From the NCBI GenBank assembly GCA_964537975.1, contig CAZIDP010000002.1, positions 62,001 to 126,000 of the forward strand: DNA of 64,000 nucleotides, written 5' to 3'. The notes beneath the pieces are model-generated. The model was not told the DNA's origin, ran no database searches, and saw only the letters and a list, made by a program, of their open reading frames with translations. The position numbers and the translations under genes were made by a program. This stretch comes from SCBR16-9 sp964537975 (lineage in GTDB: Bacteria > Hydrogenedentota > Hydrogenedentia > Hydrogenedentales > SCBR16-9). Position 1 is the first letter of the stretch. The number at the start of each line of letters is the position of its first letter. Shown in pieces: positions 17,598 to 26,926 of the stretch.

Positions 17598-19013
17598 TCA
17601 AAGACGGTTCCCATGACGATCCGTAGGCCAGTATTCACCAAATGAGGTATCATCCATCTGTCGCATTTCATTGTCCAGCAATTCACGCAACATCGAGATA
17701 CTTGCTGCGTAGCCAGGATCGTTAATCAGGTTGACAAGTTCATTGGGATCGTTACGTACATCGTATAACTCATCCATGTGCCCTTGGTAAACATTGAGTT
17801 TGAATTGTTTTGTTCGCAAAGTACGAATCGGATTAACCCAGCGTTGCTTATTAAAATACTGTATTGTCACATGTGAGCGTGATGGCAAGGGTCCTTGCTG
17901 CATCAAAAAAGAACATAACGATTGACCATCCCGATTGGGCCAGGGAACACCCGCAAATTCCATGAGCGTTGGGGCCAAGTCAGTTAATAAAACAAAGTCA
18001 TCTGATACCTGATGCCGACCACCGAGTGCTTCAGGAATCCGCACCATTAATGGCACCCGAATACAATGCTCATACATGAACGGCCCCTTGTATACCAGGC
18101 GGTTATGGGTGTCCATGTCACCATGATCGGAGCAAAATACCACTATGGTATTGTCACGAAGACCCAGGCTATCGAGATGCTCCAGTACCTTGCCGATTTC
18201 TGTATCCACCTGCTTGCACTTATCACGGTACACCCGCCGGTAATGTTCCCAGTAAGTATCCGGTTTGCCCACAAAATATTCACCTTGATCCTCCAGCATG
18301 AATTGCTGTTGTGGAACAGGCTTGTTCTCGAAAGTATCAGCCCAGGACGCGGGGTGGGGTACTGAGACAGGCGTATCAGTAACCGGCAATTCTCCAGGTT
18401 GATCGAAGAATCCAAACTCATAGATGTCATGTGGGTTGAGATAATTTACAAAGAGCGCGAAAGGCTTTTCTACAGCACCATCAGCAGTTCGGGAATCGAG
18501 GTATGCGAGCGAGGCAGTTGTCACGTCGGAGTCAGGATGGATGTCAAGGTGAGCTGAATCAAAGTGCGTATTAAAGTATTCGCCATTGCCCAGATGCCAC
18601 TTTCCATAATAAGCCGTATGGTACCCTGCGTCTTGCAGACGGCTGCCCAACGTTTCTGTACCTTCGGGCAAAGCAGGTATCAATTCACCGGTGTGATCAA
18701 CGGAATGTATATTACCCAGTACTCCGGTGCGATGGGGATAGAGCCCAGTATAAATTGAAGCACGGCTGGGTGAGCACTGCGGTGTGGTGCAGAAGGCATG
18801 CTTAAACACAACACTTTCCCGGGCAAGCCCGTCCAGGTTTGGCGTATCAAAATAGGAGTCAACGAAGCCTATAGCTTCCCAGTGTTGCTGATCTGTCACA
18901 ATAACTACGAGATTGGGACGCGCATTGGATGCAGCATAGGCCCTGTGTGTTTGTGGTAGTATCGCAGCCCCGGCAACCAGTACGGAACCATGTAAAAATT
19001 GACGGCGGGTCAT
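17598..19013 (-). CDS. Tat-exported formylglycine sulfatase
   Basis: A 471-residue S1-type arylsulfatase. From ATG 19013 it begins MTRRQFLHGSVLVAGAAIL, a Tat signal, cut near AYA-AS. The metal-binding N-terminus is VIVTDQQHW. The nucleophile motif CSPSR at residues 80-84 is the C-x-P-S-R signature, whose Cys is converted to formylglycine; the matching enzyme is encoded at 27919-28884. Other active-site pieces are YGKWHLG and CSDHGDM. Starts further upstream (TTG 19031, ATG 19100) are possible, and the last would overlap the PsiE-like gene. It probably acts in the periplasm on sulfated sugars; the substrate is unknown. Confidence 0.93.
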   Translation of the reverse strand: MTRRQFLHGSVLVAGAAILPQTHRAYAASNARPNLVVIVTDQQHWEAIGFVDSYFDTPNLDGLARESVVFKHAFCTTPQCSPSRASIYTGLYPHRTGVLGNIHSVDHTGELIPALPEGTETLGSRLQDAGYHTAYYGKWHLGNGEYFNTHFDSAHLDIHPDSDVTTASLAYLDSRTADGAVEKPFALFVNYLNPHDIYEFGFFDQPGELPVTDTPVSVPHPASWADTFENKPVPQQQFMLEDQGEYFVGKPDTYWEHYRRVYRDKCKQVDTEIGKVLEHLDSLGLRDNTIVVFCSDHGDMDTHNRLVYKGPFMYEHCIRVPLMVRIPEALGGRHQVSDDFVLLTDLAPTLMEFAGVPWPNRDGQSLCSFLMQQGPLPSRSHVTIQYFNKQRWVNPIRTLRTKQFKLNVYQGHMDELYDVRNDPNELVNLINDPGYAASISMLRELLDNEMRQMDDTSFGEYWPTDRHGNRL

Positions 19014-19074
19014 GAGAAAATGTGAATTCAAGTTCGATTCTTTCCCTGTAAGTGCCACATTATGGTCATCGGTG

Positions 19075-19593
19075 TTAATGCATATTGTCCTGGCCTTCAT
19101 GTAACTCTTTACGCGACTTGGGGTCTTGGAATGAAACAATCCAGTACCCGATACTCATAGCCAAAATTACCGTAGCCAGCCCAAATACCTTCACAGAATC
19201 TAATTCGTCAATATCCATGACAATTACTTTACGGGCTACAGCCATCAGGGCAGTGGCCATAACAATCTTTACATGAATAATATCTTCCCGTAAGTAAATC
19301 GTAATATTTACATAAATCTCAATTGCGATTAACACTGCCATAAAGGCGCCAAATGTTGCAAGGATATCCGTGATTTCCAAGAGAAGATAGGGGGGAGCCA
19401 TGATGCGTTCGTAGAGCACATAAATAACATCCAGTACACCCCACAATATGATGGTAGTCATGAGGATGGCCAGTGTACGCACAGACAACCGAATAATTTT
19501 TCGCAAAATGCGGAGCATTGGGTCTGCTGGTTCTCTCTGCAATTTTGCTTCTGACTCCACATCTATATAGGGCGGTTTTACTTCCTCATTCAT
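19075..19593 (-). CDS. PsiE-like (phosphate-starvation-inducible) membrane protein
   Basis: A 172-residue protein with four membrane segments between residues about 35 and 160 and short charged ends. The loop YLREDIIHVKIVMATALMAV followed by RKVIVMD matches the PsiE family, where the His and Arg positions are conserved. The function of PsiE is not established. It lies downstream of the Mrp operon and the universal stress gene on the same strand, with 160 bases between it and the latter. Its 3' end lies 61 bases before the sulfatase ATG. Confidence 0.82.
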   Translation of the reverse strand: MNEEVKPPYIDVESEAKLQREPADPMLRILRKIIRLSVRTLAILMTTIILWGVLDVIYVLYERIMAPPYLLLEITDILATFGAFMAVLIAIEIYVNITIYLREDIIHVKIVMATALMAVARKVIVMDIDELDSVKVFGLATVILAMSIGYWIVSFQDPKSRKELHEGQDNMH

Positions 19594-19753
19594 ACACGGT
19601 AGAACTCCATGCTTTGATTAATTTTTTCTGCGGGGGTACGACTCCGTGATCGTACCCCGGGCAGTAGTAATCTCTGTCTGTGATGGATTATTTATGGACA
19701 TTTTAGTAAACTACACGAAGTCAGAATTCACTCGGTGTGTTTGCATTTCTCTG

Positions 19754-20692
19754 TTACAAATGAATCGGACTGACAAACTCATCAGGTTTAATCACAAGCA
19801 GAGAGCAATTAATTTCGTTTGCAACCATTTCAGCAATGTGCCCGCTGAAAAATTGTGGTATACCAGACCTTCCGGACGTTCCCATGACCAACAAATCAGT
19901 ACCAAACTTTTGCGTGTAGTCCGGAATCGCAAATCCTGGTTCTCCACGAATTAATTCAACTTTACCTTCTGGCAGGAAGTCTTTGAAAGGTATCATGAAA
20001 GCTTCCATCATCTGCAAGACTTGCTCTTCAACAGTTTCGATGTGTGCTCGCAATTCTTGTGGTGTCATCCGAGATGAAAATAGAGTTTCAGCATATAAGG
20101 ACCAAGCATGAAGTGTTGTTAGTACTCCGGTGTCAGGGCAGGTTATTGAGATTGCAGTATCCATGAGCTTTTTGCTGAGTTTGTTTTGTGATTCATTCGC
20201 CGGGGCCGGATCAATCGACACCACAACATTTTTATAAGCTTCAGGTGCATTGGCAGCAACCAGCCAAACCGGACAAGGACATTTGCGAATTAGTCGAATT
20301 GCGGTTTGCCCATATAAACCTCCCAAGCTGCCCTCATCTATGGGTTGGCTTGAAGTTTTCATTACCAGATCATGGTTATCACGCAACGCCTCACGTATTA
20401 TTTCAACGAATGGCTTTCCGTGGACAAGTAATGTCTTTACCGGCAAATCAAAATTGCGGGCCTCTTCTGCCATCTCTTCCAGTTTGTCACGGCGAATTCC
20501 TTCTGTAGAATCAAGAATGTCTTGTGCTTTGTGGGTTATGGCATTCATAAACCAGGGCACTTCTTCAACAACATCGATCAGCGTAATTGCGCCGTGATTT
20601 CCTTTTGCAATCTGGATTGCTTTATGGAATGCGGTTTGTGGATAGGTTGCGAATGTGTCAACGTAGACGAGGATGTTTTTGAAACTTTTCAT
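19754..20692 (-). CDS. Tandem universal stress protein (UspE-like)
   Basis: A 312-residue cytoplasmic protein with two UspA domains. The first runs from ILVYVD to CPVWLV and has lost the full ATP-binding motif (KTSSQPIDEGSLGG). The second (about residues 155-305) keeps the G-x2-G-x9-G type motif in MGTSGRSGIPQFFSGHIAE, so it may bind ATP. ATG 20692 is set by AAAGGGAGAG 6 bases upstream; a longer frame upstream has no such site. It follows mrpG by 93 bases on the same strand, so it may be part of the Mrp transcript. Confidence 0.92.
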   Translation of the reverse strand: MKSFKNILVYVDTFATYPQTAFHKAIQIAKGNHGAITLIDVVEEVPWFMNAITHKAQDILDSTEGIRRDKLEEMAEEARNFDLPVKTLLVHGKPFVEIIREALRDNHDLVMKTSSQPIDEGSLGGLYGQTAIRLIRKCPCPVWLVAANAPEAYKNVVVSIDPAPANESQNKLSKKLMDTAISITCPDTGVLTTLHAWSLYAETLFSSRMTPQELRAHIETVEEQVLQMMEAFMIPFKDFLPEGKVELIRGEPGFAIPDYTQKFGTDLLVMGTSGRSGIPQFFSGHIAEMVANEINCSLLVIKPDEFVSPIHL

Positions 20693-20785
20693 GACTGGCT
20701 CTCCCTTTAATAAACTGCCACTATCTGAGGTTCCCTTACCAATAGTATGCACCAGTTGAAAAGAATCTTCAATATTATAGAATCC

Positions 20786-21157
20786 CTACAATTTCCCTTG
20801 TTCATGCAGGGAGGCTGATGTATCACCGCGTTTTTTTTCAACAGCCCATTCATCACAAACTGTCTTCTCCCAGAAAGGCACACCAATCATATAGGCTGAG
20901 CGTCCAATGATTTGTGCTGCAATAGGCGCGGTCATAAAAAAGAACACAATCACGAGAAAAGCGCGAACGGTAACGCCTATTTCTCCAAAATATATGGCAA
21001 CCGCCAATACCATGAAAATAATTCCAACAGTTCCTACCTTGGTAGCGGCATGCATCCGCGTAAAAAGGTCTGGGAAGCGAATAATGCCTACCGCCGCAAT
21101 CAGCACTAATAGACTTCCAATCCACAAACATAATCCAGTTATGACTTCAATCATCAT
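20786..21157 (-). CDS. mrpG: Na+/H+ antiporter subunit G
   Basis: The last gene of the Mrp operon. The 123-residue protein has three membrane segments, starting with GLCLWIGSLLVLIAAVGIIRFPD. The IRFPDLFTRMHAATKVGTVG motif is the MnhG/PhaG signature. The C-terminal tail of about 35 residues is hydrophilic and longer than usual. The start overlaps the end of mrpF by 11 bases. It is a small structural subunit of the antiporter complex in the inner membrane. Confidence 0.95.
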   Translation of the reverse strand: MMIEVITGLCLWIGSLLVLIAAVGIIRFPDLFTRMHAATKVGTVGIIFMVLAVAIYFGEIGVTVRAFLVIVFFFMTAPIAAQIIGRSAYMIGVPFWEKTVCDEWAVEKKRGDTSASLHEQGKL

Positions 21158-21434
21158 TCGGGCCTTTCAGCATGTAATATGCAAATGATACGGTGCCTAG
21201 AAATGCAACCAATGCCAACACGATACCGGCACGCAAAAAATAGATTTGATCGGTAGAAATGGCATCTACCATAATCATGCCGACAGCAATCGTAGCAAGC
21301 ATATCCAGAGCTATCACCCTGTCGGGTAAACTTGGGCCTATAAGTAACCTGATCATTACGAGGAGGATGGCTAAAGGCAGAATGATCATGGCTGCGTTGA
21401 TAGAAATATTTAAAAATGTTGTTGCAGTAATCAT
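21147..21434 (-). CDS. mrpF: Na+/H+ antiporter subunit F
   Basis: A 95-residue protein with three membrane segments. RLLIGPSLPDRVIALDMLAT is the MnhF signature, which includes the conserved Asp in the second segment. Its ATG overlaps the mrpE stop by 4 bases (ATGA), so the two are translationally coupled. In Mrp complexes, subunit F packs with E and G near the ion path. Confidence 0.95.
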   Translation of the reverse strand: MITATTFLNISINAAMIILPLAILLVMIRLLIGPSLPDRVIALDMLATIAVGMIMVDAISTDQIYFLRAGIVLALVAFLGTVSFAYYMLKGPNDD

Positions 21435-21904
21435 CGAATCAATTCCAATAGCCTGCGTTCCAGCCCAAGTTTAATTTCATTCCTCAATGCGTCAGCATCA
21501 TCGACAAACATGGCATGGACATAAAGCGTTTTTCTATCATCAGAGATATCCAGGCTTAGGGTTCCTGGCGTCAACGAAATCGTAATGGACAATAGCGTGA
21601 TTTCAAAATCTGTTTTCGCATCCAGTGGTAAACCAATGATGCCGGGGCGCGCATATGATTTCCAGGTAATGGTGTCGTGTGCTACGCGTATACTTGCAAC
21701 AATCATTTCTTTCAAAAAATACACCAGAAAAGATATAAACTGATTTACTTTTTTGTAATAACTGGACTCACCGATCATTTCCTGCTGAAACAGAAGAATG
21801 ACATAACCTAGTGCAAATCCTACAAACAAATTGCCAAAGGTCATTTTGCCAATCATGGCAGCCCATACAAGGGCGAGGCATATATTTATTAATAATGGTT
21901 TCAT
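21431..21904 (-). CDS. mrpE: Na+/H+ antiporter subunit E
   Basis: A 157-residue protein with two or three N-terminal membrane segments and a cytoplasmic C-terminal domain. SITISLTPGTLSLDI is the MnhE signature, followed by LYVHAMFVDD. It overlaps mrpD by 4 bases at its start and mrpF by 4 bases at its end. Length and order fit the family. Confidence 0.95.
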   Translation of the reverse strand: MKPLLINICLALVWAAMIGKMTFGNLFVGFALGYVILLFQQEMIGESSYYKKVNQFISFLVYFLKEMIVASIRVAHDTITWKSYARPGIIGLPLDAKTDFEITLLSITISLTPGTLSLDISDDRKTLYVHAMFVDDADALRNEIKLGLERRLLELIR

Positions 21905-23424
21905 GGTGTACTCAATTTTACTGCTTCAATGTAGAGCTGTGGATTGATAAGTTGTTCTGCTGCTGTTCTTGAAAGTTCAAACAGGGGATTGGCCCAGACA
22001 GTCATTGCTACCATTAACAACACCAGACTTATCAAAGGCATATGCAAGAGAAAGCTTGACTTGATTGACAGTGTCTTCAATGGCGTAACCGTTTCACAAT
22101 TTTCAGGTGTAGTTTTCCAGAATGCTTCTGCCCAGATTTTTATCATGGAATACAATGTCAAGATACTCACACACAGGGCGGATATAACAACAACACTATG
22201 CTGTGCTTCCAAACCTGCTCGTATCAGGGCAAATTTTGCGAAAAAACCGGGAAACGGTGGCAGGCCTGCAAGGGATAATGCTGCTACAATGAACATGATC
22301 GACAAAGCTGGGCAGGTAACATACAAATCACCCATTGCTTTGAGGTTGTAGGTATGTTTGAGGCGGTTGATGATGCCGCTGATTAAAAATAACGCTGATT
22401 TAGCGAAAATGACGTGTACCATAAAAAAGATACTAGCAGCCAGTGACAGTGAAGTTGCGATTGCCAAGCCCATTATTAAATACCCAATTTGACTGATGAT
22501 ATGAAATGAAAGAAGTCTTCGGACATCATATTGCGCAACAGCCCCTAAAACACCGGTGATCATTGTCAGTGATGCCAGTAGTATAAAAATTTGCTGGTTA
22601 AATGCAGGGTCTTGGGTGAACACCAAAGTAAACATACGAATCAAGGCATACACACCCACTTTGGTTAACAGGGCAGAAAAAATGGTGGTAATGGTGATAC
22701 GCGGGGTGTGATAAGAAGCCGGGAGCCAAAAGAAAAGTGGGAATATTCCCGCTTTTATTCCAAAGGCAACTATAAACATGAGGGACAGGGTGGAGATTAA
22801 GTGAGGTTCGTCAAAATGTTCCAATTTCAGGGCCAGGTCCGCAAGATTCAATGTGCCCACTTTTCCATATAGAATCCCGATGGCAGACAGGAAAACAAAA
22901 GAAGCCACCAGATTCAATGTCACATATTTTACTGCACCTTCTATTTGCTGGCGCTTACCCTCCAGCACCAGTAGAACAAATGCAGTAATAAGAATAACTT
23001 CAAACCAGACATACAGGTTGAACAGATCACCCGTCAGAAAAGCGCCACACACTCCCATGAGCAGAACCTGGTACAGTGGATGAAAACCATATTGAATTTG
23101 TGTTTTGGTTATATCTGCGAGTGCAAAAATAAACACCAGAAGCCCCATAATTCCCACCATAAGAACCATAATCGCACTGAACTGGTCAGCAACCAGGCTG
23201 ATACCAAAAGGTGCGGGCCAATTACCCATGGTAACAGTAATAATACCGTTTTGCGTGACATGTGCAAAAAGCATGATGGCACTTAAAAAGTGTGTGAACA
23301 TACCAAGCAAGGTAATGATAAATTGCACCCGGTTGTACTGATATAACAACAAACCCAAGGAGGCTGTTGTCAGCGGTACTATAATAGGTAAAACCAGTAA
23401 AATATTTGCAGAATTAATGTTCAT
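21901..23424 (-). CDS. mrpD: Na+/H+ antiporter subunit D (NuoN/NuoM-like)
   Basis: A 507-residue protein with about 14 membrane segments, homologous to the proton-pumping subunits of complex I. The conserved Glu is in LYVWFEVILI and the Lys in FGIKAGIFPLFFWLP; AGLPPFPGFFAKF is the later family motif. It starts 11 bases inside the end of mrpC. Together with MrpA it forms the ion-translocating core. Confidence 0.96.
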   Translation of the reverse strand: MNINSANILLVLPIIVPLTTASLGLLLYQYNRVQFIITLLGMFTHFLSAIMLFAHVTQNGIITVTMGNWPAPFGISLVADQFSAIMVLMVGIMGLLVFIFALADITKTQIQYGFHPLYQVLLMGVCGAFLTGDLFNLYVWFEVILITAFVLLVLEGKRQQIEGAVKYVTLNLVASFVFLSAIGILYGKVGTLNLADLALKLEHFDEPHLISTLSLMFIVAFGIKAGIFPLFFWLPASYHTPRITITTIFSALLTKVGVYALIRMFTLVFTQDPAFNQQIFILLASLTMITGVLGAVAQYDVRRLLSFHIISQIGYLIMGLAIATSLSLAASIFFMVHVIFAKSALFLISGIINRLKHTYNLKAMGDLYVTCPALSIMFIVAALSLAGLPPFPGFFAKFALIRAGLEAQHSVVVISALCVSILTLYSMIKIWAEAFWKTTPENCETVTPLKTLSIKSSFLLHMPLISLVLLMVAMTVWANPLFELSRTAAEQLINPQLYIEAVKLSTP

Positions 23425-23809
23425 GTACTTCCTGCTGCGGTAAGGTCTTCAAATCGGTCGATTCGGTATCGGTGCTGCGCATTTGGTCCAGATCATCGGT
23501 ACCGATAATCATATATACCCTTTGGAAAAGTACCAGAGTAAATGCCAATACTCCGAATCCTATTACTATGGCGGTTAATACCAATGCCTGGGGAAGTGGA
23601 TCGGCATGGGGGGCAATCGGAACCAAAGCACCTTCTGGAATGAGGGGCGGGTCACCCCGATGAAGTCCCGCAGCGGTGAATATCAATAAATTGGCAGCTT
23701 GACTCAACAAAGCAAGCCCAATAACTACCTTGATCATGCTGCGACGCATCATCAGATATAAAGCACAGGCAAATAAAATACCAATGACGAAGGCCAAGAC
23801 AATGTCCAC
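23414..23809 (-). CDS. mrpC: Na+/H+ antiporter subunit C (NuoK-like)
   Basis: A 131-residue protein with three membrane segments. The segment GLALLSQAANLLIFTAAGL and the later DPLPQALVLTAIVIGFGV are the NuoK/MnhC signature. The charged C-terminal tail of about 25 residues holds several Asp and Glu. It starts 1 base after the end of mrpB. Confidence 0.96.
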   Translation of the reverse strand: MDIVLAFVIGILFACALYLMMRRSMIKVVIGLALLSQAANLLIFTAAGLHRGDPPLIPEGALVPIAPHADPLPQALVLTAIVIGFGVLAFTLVLFQRVYMIIGTDDLDQMRSTDTESTDLKTLPQQEVHEH

Positions 23810-23810
23810 G

Positions 23811-24224
23811 TCATTCCTCCATAAGGTTCATGATAATTAAAAGCGTAATGCCGATAACCACCAGATAGACACCAACGTCAAACAGCAACGGCGTACCCAA
23901 TTTAACTTCATCAAATACTGGAAGTTGCAGTGTGTACCACAAACCAGTCATCAGTGGTAATCCGAAAAACAATGCAATGACACCACTTATCAGTGCAAAA
24001 AATAATCCGATTCCTATCAATGTCTGTGGGGACAAACCAAGTGCCTTGCGTGCTGATGCTACATCTACTGCCAACGCATGAAGGCAAAAACCAGCCGCAG
24101 CAACCAAACCACCAGCAAATCCTCCACCAGGATGATTATGGCCACTTAACAACAGGTATACAGAAAAGAGGAGCATCAATGGCTTTATGGCCCGGGCTCC
24201 AGTTTGTAGAAATAATGAATTCAT
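23811..24224 (-). CDS. mrpB: Na+/H+ antiporter subunit B
   Basis: A 137-residue protein with four membrane segments. HNHPGGGFAGGLVAAAGF is the MnhB signature, and LGTPLLFDVGVYLVVIG is the second family motif. The start codon overlaps the mrpA stop by 4 bases. Confidence 0.96.
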   Translation of the reverse strand: MNSLFLQTGARAIKPLMLLFSVYLLLSGHNHPGGGFAGGLVAAAGFCLHALAVDVASARKALGLSPQTLIGIGLFFALISGVIALFFGLPLMTGLWYTLQLPVFDEVKLGTPLLFDVGVYLVVIGITLLIIMNLMEE

Positions 24225-26524
24225 GTGTTCTTCTTTTCTACTTTGGTTAAACGAAGCAGCCCGAACGCACCAATAGCCGCGATTGAAAGTACGAGAATTT
24301 CTCCAAGGGTGTCGAGCGATCGGAAGTCAACCAGAATGACATTGACGATGTTTCTGCCATAGGCTTTTGAAGCACTGTTTTCTGCAAAATAATCTGAAAT
24401 GGTAGGTGCAATTTCAATGCGCAGTGCTGCAATAATCAATATCGTAATAAACGCGCCAGCAAATCCGGCCAAAACCATATCCCTGAATTTGACGAATTCT
24501 GAGGTGAAATGGGTGAACCGCGGTAGCCGGTACAACACCAACACAAATATCAGAACGGTAAGCGTCTCGATTACAAACTGGGTCATCGCCAAATCTGGTG
24601 CACCATAAAAAATGTAGACCAGGGAAACGCCATACCCGACAGCTCCCAGACAAACAACCGCAGTCAGACGCGAGCGGGTACGCGTAGCACCAATCGCAGC
24701 GCAAATAATCATCAATGCGATTCCCAATTCATACAGCTTTACTTCGGGAATTTCGTTTGGAATCGGAATACCACCTCCAGAAAGAAGTGTATATATGGGC
24801 AACATCACTAAAAACAAGATAACACAAAATAAATAATATCTCAGGTAACCATTTTGTAGAATACAGGTTTGTTTTTTAGCTAGCCATAACATGCCATCAA
24901 CCAGGCGGTGGTATGTGGCTTCCGGCCCCAACCAATCAGCTTTTCCAGGTAGAGATAAGACACTGCGCAGGTGTTGTCGAAACAAGAACAAAATAAAGCC
25001 TAATCCAAAAGTGAAAATACTCAGCATCAAAGCAGTATTAAAGCCATGCCAGTGAATTAATTGTACTGACACAACGTAACCGGCTGTAGCTGCTGTTGCA
25101 GAAGTGACAAGATACTTACCTGCAATGGCTGGAAACAGACCCAAAAATAATCCCAGTAAACCAAGGACCATGGGACCCAGCCACAATCCAAAACTGCCTT
25201 CATGTGCTTTATGTGGGGTGCTTTGAAAGGGCGACCAAAATGGACGCCAGGCGACTGCGAAGGCGACAAACAGATTCACTGCGGCTGCAAGCACCATCGC
25301 AGTGGTAATCCAGACACTATATCCAGGTGCTGCCAGGCCTGCTTCATAGAGCGTTTCTTTTCCAATAAAACCGAGAAATGGCGGCAGACCGGCCATCGAT
25401 AATGCGGCCAAAGCAGCAGTGACAGCAGTCAAAGGCATGATACGGCCCAGGCCGCCAAGCTTTTCGGTGTCATAAACATGCGTGCTGTGGCTTATAGAAC
25501 CAGCTACCATGAACATTGATGCCTTGTACAACGCGTGTACCAGCAAAAAAGTCATGGCAGCTTTTAACGCGTAGGGCGTCCCGATTCCAAGGCAGACAGT
25601 TATAAGTCCAAGCGCACTGATGGTAGTATATGCAAGCAGTTTCTTTAATACTACCTGGCGGACCGCCAGATAGGCACTAGCGATTAATGTAATGCCGCCT
25701 GTCAATACGACGATGTTGTACCATAAATTGGTATCGCCCAAGACAGGATGTATACGGGCCATTAAATACAGACCCGCTTTTACCATTGTGGAGGAATGCA
25801 GGTAAGCACTGGCTGGCGTAGGCGCTGCCATGGCATTGGGTAACCAAAAGTGAAATGGAAATTGCGCTGATTTGGTGAATGCGCCTGCCAAAAGGAGAAG
25901 CAGGATTGCTGTATAGTTCGCATGTTCGCGAAGCAGGTCCCCTGACATCAGAATTGTTGGAATGTCGTAGGTACCTGCAGCATATCCTATTAGAATGAAA
26001 CCAGCCAACAATGCCAATCCGCCACCACCGGTGACCAGCAATGCTTGAAGTGCTGCAGTTCTTGTCTCTTGCTTTTGGTGATCATATCCAATTAACAGAT
26101 AAGAAGTGATACTGGTCAATTCCCAAAATATGAACAGCGTAATCAGGTTGCCGGATAGAACAACCCCCAGCATCGATCCCATGAACGCAAGAAGTGCCAG
26201 ATAGAAACGATGAATGTTGACATCATCCTTGAGGTATGCTCCGGTGTAGATAATGATCAAGACACCAATTCCCGATATCAACAATGCGAAAATCAGGCTG
26301 AGACCATCCAGGTAAAACGACAACTCAATTCCCAAACTACTAACCCAGGGTCTGGTTTCATAGAAAATTTCAGAATTTGCAATCTGGGGAATATAACTGG
26401 CGAGATACAAAAAAATACCCGCCGCCACGAAAGCAAATACCCAACAAGTATAGGTTTTAAGCATGCGATATATTGGCACAGTGAAAATGGCCAGTAAAAA
26501 CGGAATTAAAACAGCATATAACAT
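24221..26524 (-). CDS. mrpA: Na+/H+ antiporter subunit A (NuoL-like with C-terminal MbhD/E-like part)
   Basis: First gene of the operon, 767 residues, the usual MrpA length. The N-terminal two thirds is a NuoL-like proton channel of about 15 membrane segments: the FWELTSITSYLLIGY Glu motif, TKSAQFPFHFWLPNAM with the channel Lys, HSSTMVKAGLYL, and AGLPPFLGFIGKE. The last 190 residues carry further segments, with APDLAMTQFVIETLTVLIFV and FRSLDTLGEILVLSIAAIG, which are the MrpA-specific C-terminal domain. ATG 26524 has only a weak ribosome site (GGA). The complex uses the proton gradient to export Na+. Confidence 0.97.
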   Translation of the reverse strand: MLYAVLIPFLLAIFTVPIYRMLKTYTCWVFAFVAAGIFLYLASYIPQIANSEIFYETRPWVSSLGIELSFYLDGLSLIFALLISGIGVLIIIYTGAYLKDDVNIHRFYLALLAFMGSMLGVVLSGNLITLFIFWELTSITSYLLIGYDHQKQETRTAALQALLVTGGGGLALLAGFILIGYAAGTYDIPTILMSGDLLREHANYTAILLLLLAGAFTKSAQFPFHFWLPNAMAAPTPASAYLHSSTMVKAGLYLMARIHPVLGDTNLWYNIVVLTGGITLIASAYLAVRQVVLKKLLAYTTISALGLITVCLGIGTPYALKAAMTFLLVHALYKASMFMVAGSISHSTHVYDTEKLGGLGRIMPLTAVTAALAALSMAGLPPFLGFIGKETLYEAGLAAPGYSVWITTAMVLAAAVNLFVAFAVAWRPFWSPFQSTPHKAHEGSFGLWLGPMVLGLLGLFLGLFPAIAGKYLVTSATAATAGYVVSVQLIHWHGFNTALMLSIFTFGLGFILFLFRQHLRSVLSLPGKADWLGPEATYHRLVDGMLWLAKKQTCILQNGYLRYYLFCVILFLVMLPIYTLLSGGGIPIPNEIPEVKLYELGIALMIICAAIGATRTRSRLTAVVCLGAVGYGVSLVYIFYGAPDLAMTQFVIETLTVLIFVLVLYRLPRFTHFTSEFVKFRDMVLAGFAGAFITILIIAALRIEIAPTISDYFAENSASKAYGRNIVNVILVDFRSLDTLGEILVLSIAAIGAFGLLRLTKVEKKNT

Positions 26525-26926
26525 AAATATTCCATATATTTATATAATTGATTGATTTTGGTTTTTCTGTAATATCTTGTGTTGATTGAATTTGCTGGTT
26601 TGAAATATATATACATAGTAGTACAGCATATCTATACAGAACATCCCCTCGGAAGTATATGTTCAAATATCAACATTGGATCTTTAGCCCATGCTACATA
26701 TAGTATCGGCGACACCATCTGAACACAGTCCCAAAATACAATATTCCATCCCAGACCTTCTGAGCCTGTCAAATAGTTTGGCACCTGCCAAGTTGCTGAA
26801 ACATTTCCATACAACGTAACTTGACTACATTTCTGAAAAAAACCTCGGTTTATCTTGCAGACAACGCTCATTCTCCCGTAGACTGTACATCTTGTGACAT
26901 TATAGCAAATTCAGGAGATTTTTATT
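26525..26926. other. Divergent intergenic region upstream of mrpA and the parvulin gene
   Basis: These 402 bases separate two divergent genes. The part next to mrpA (26525-26625) is AT-rich. I see no RNA gene, clear promoter or riboswitch. A 79-codon minus-strand frame at 26632-26871 is not convincing. Confidence 0.5.

Noticed and set aside
26632..26871. 79-codon minus-strand frame between mrpA and the parvulin gene
   Set aside because: GGGAGA is too close to the ATG, the composition looks random, and no motif is recognisable.
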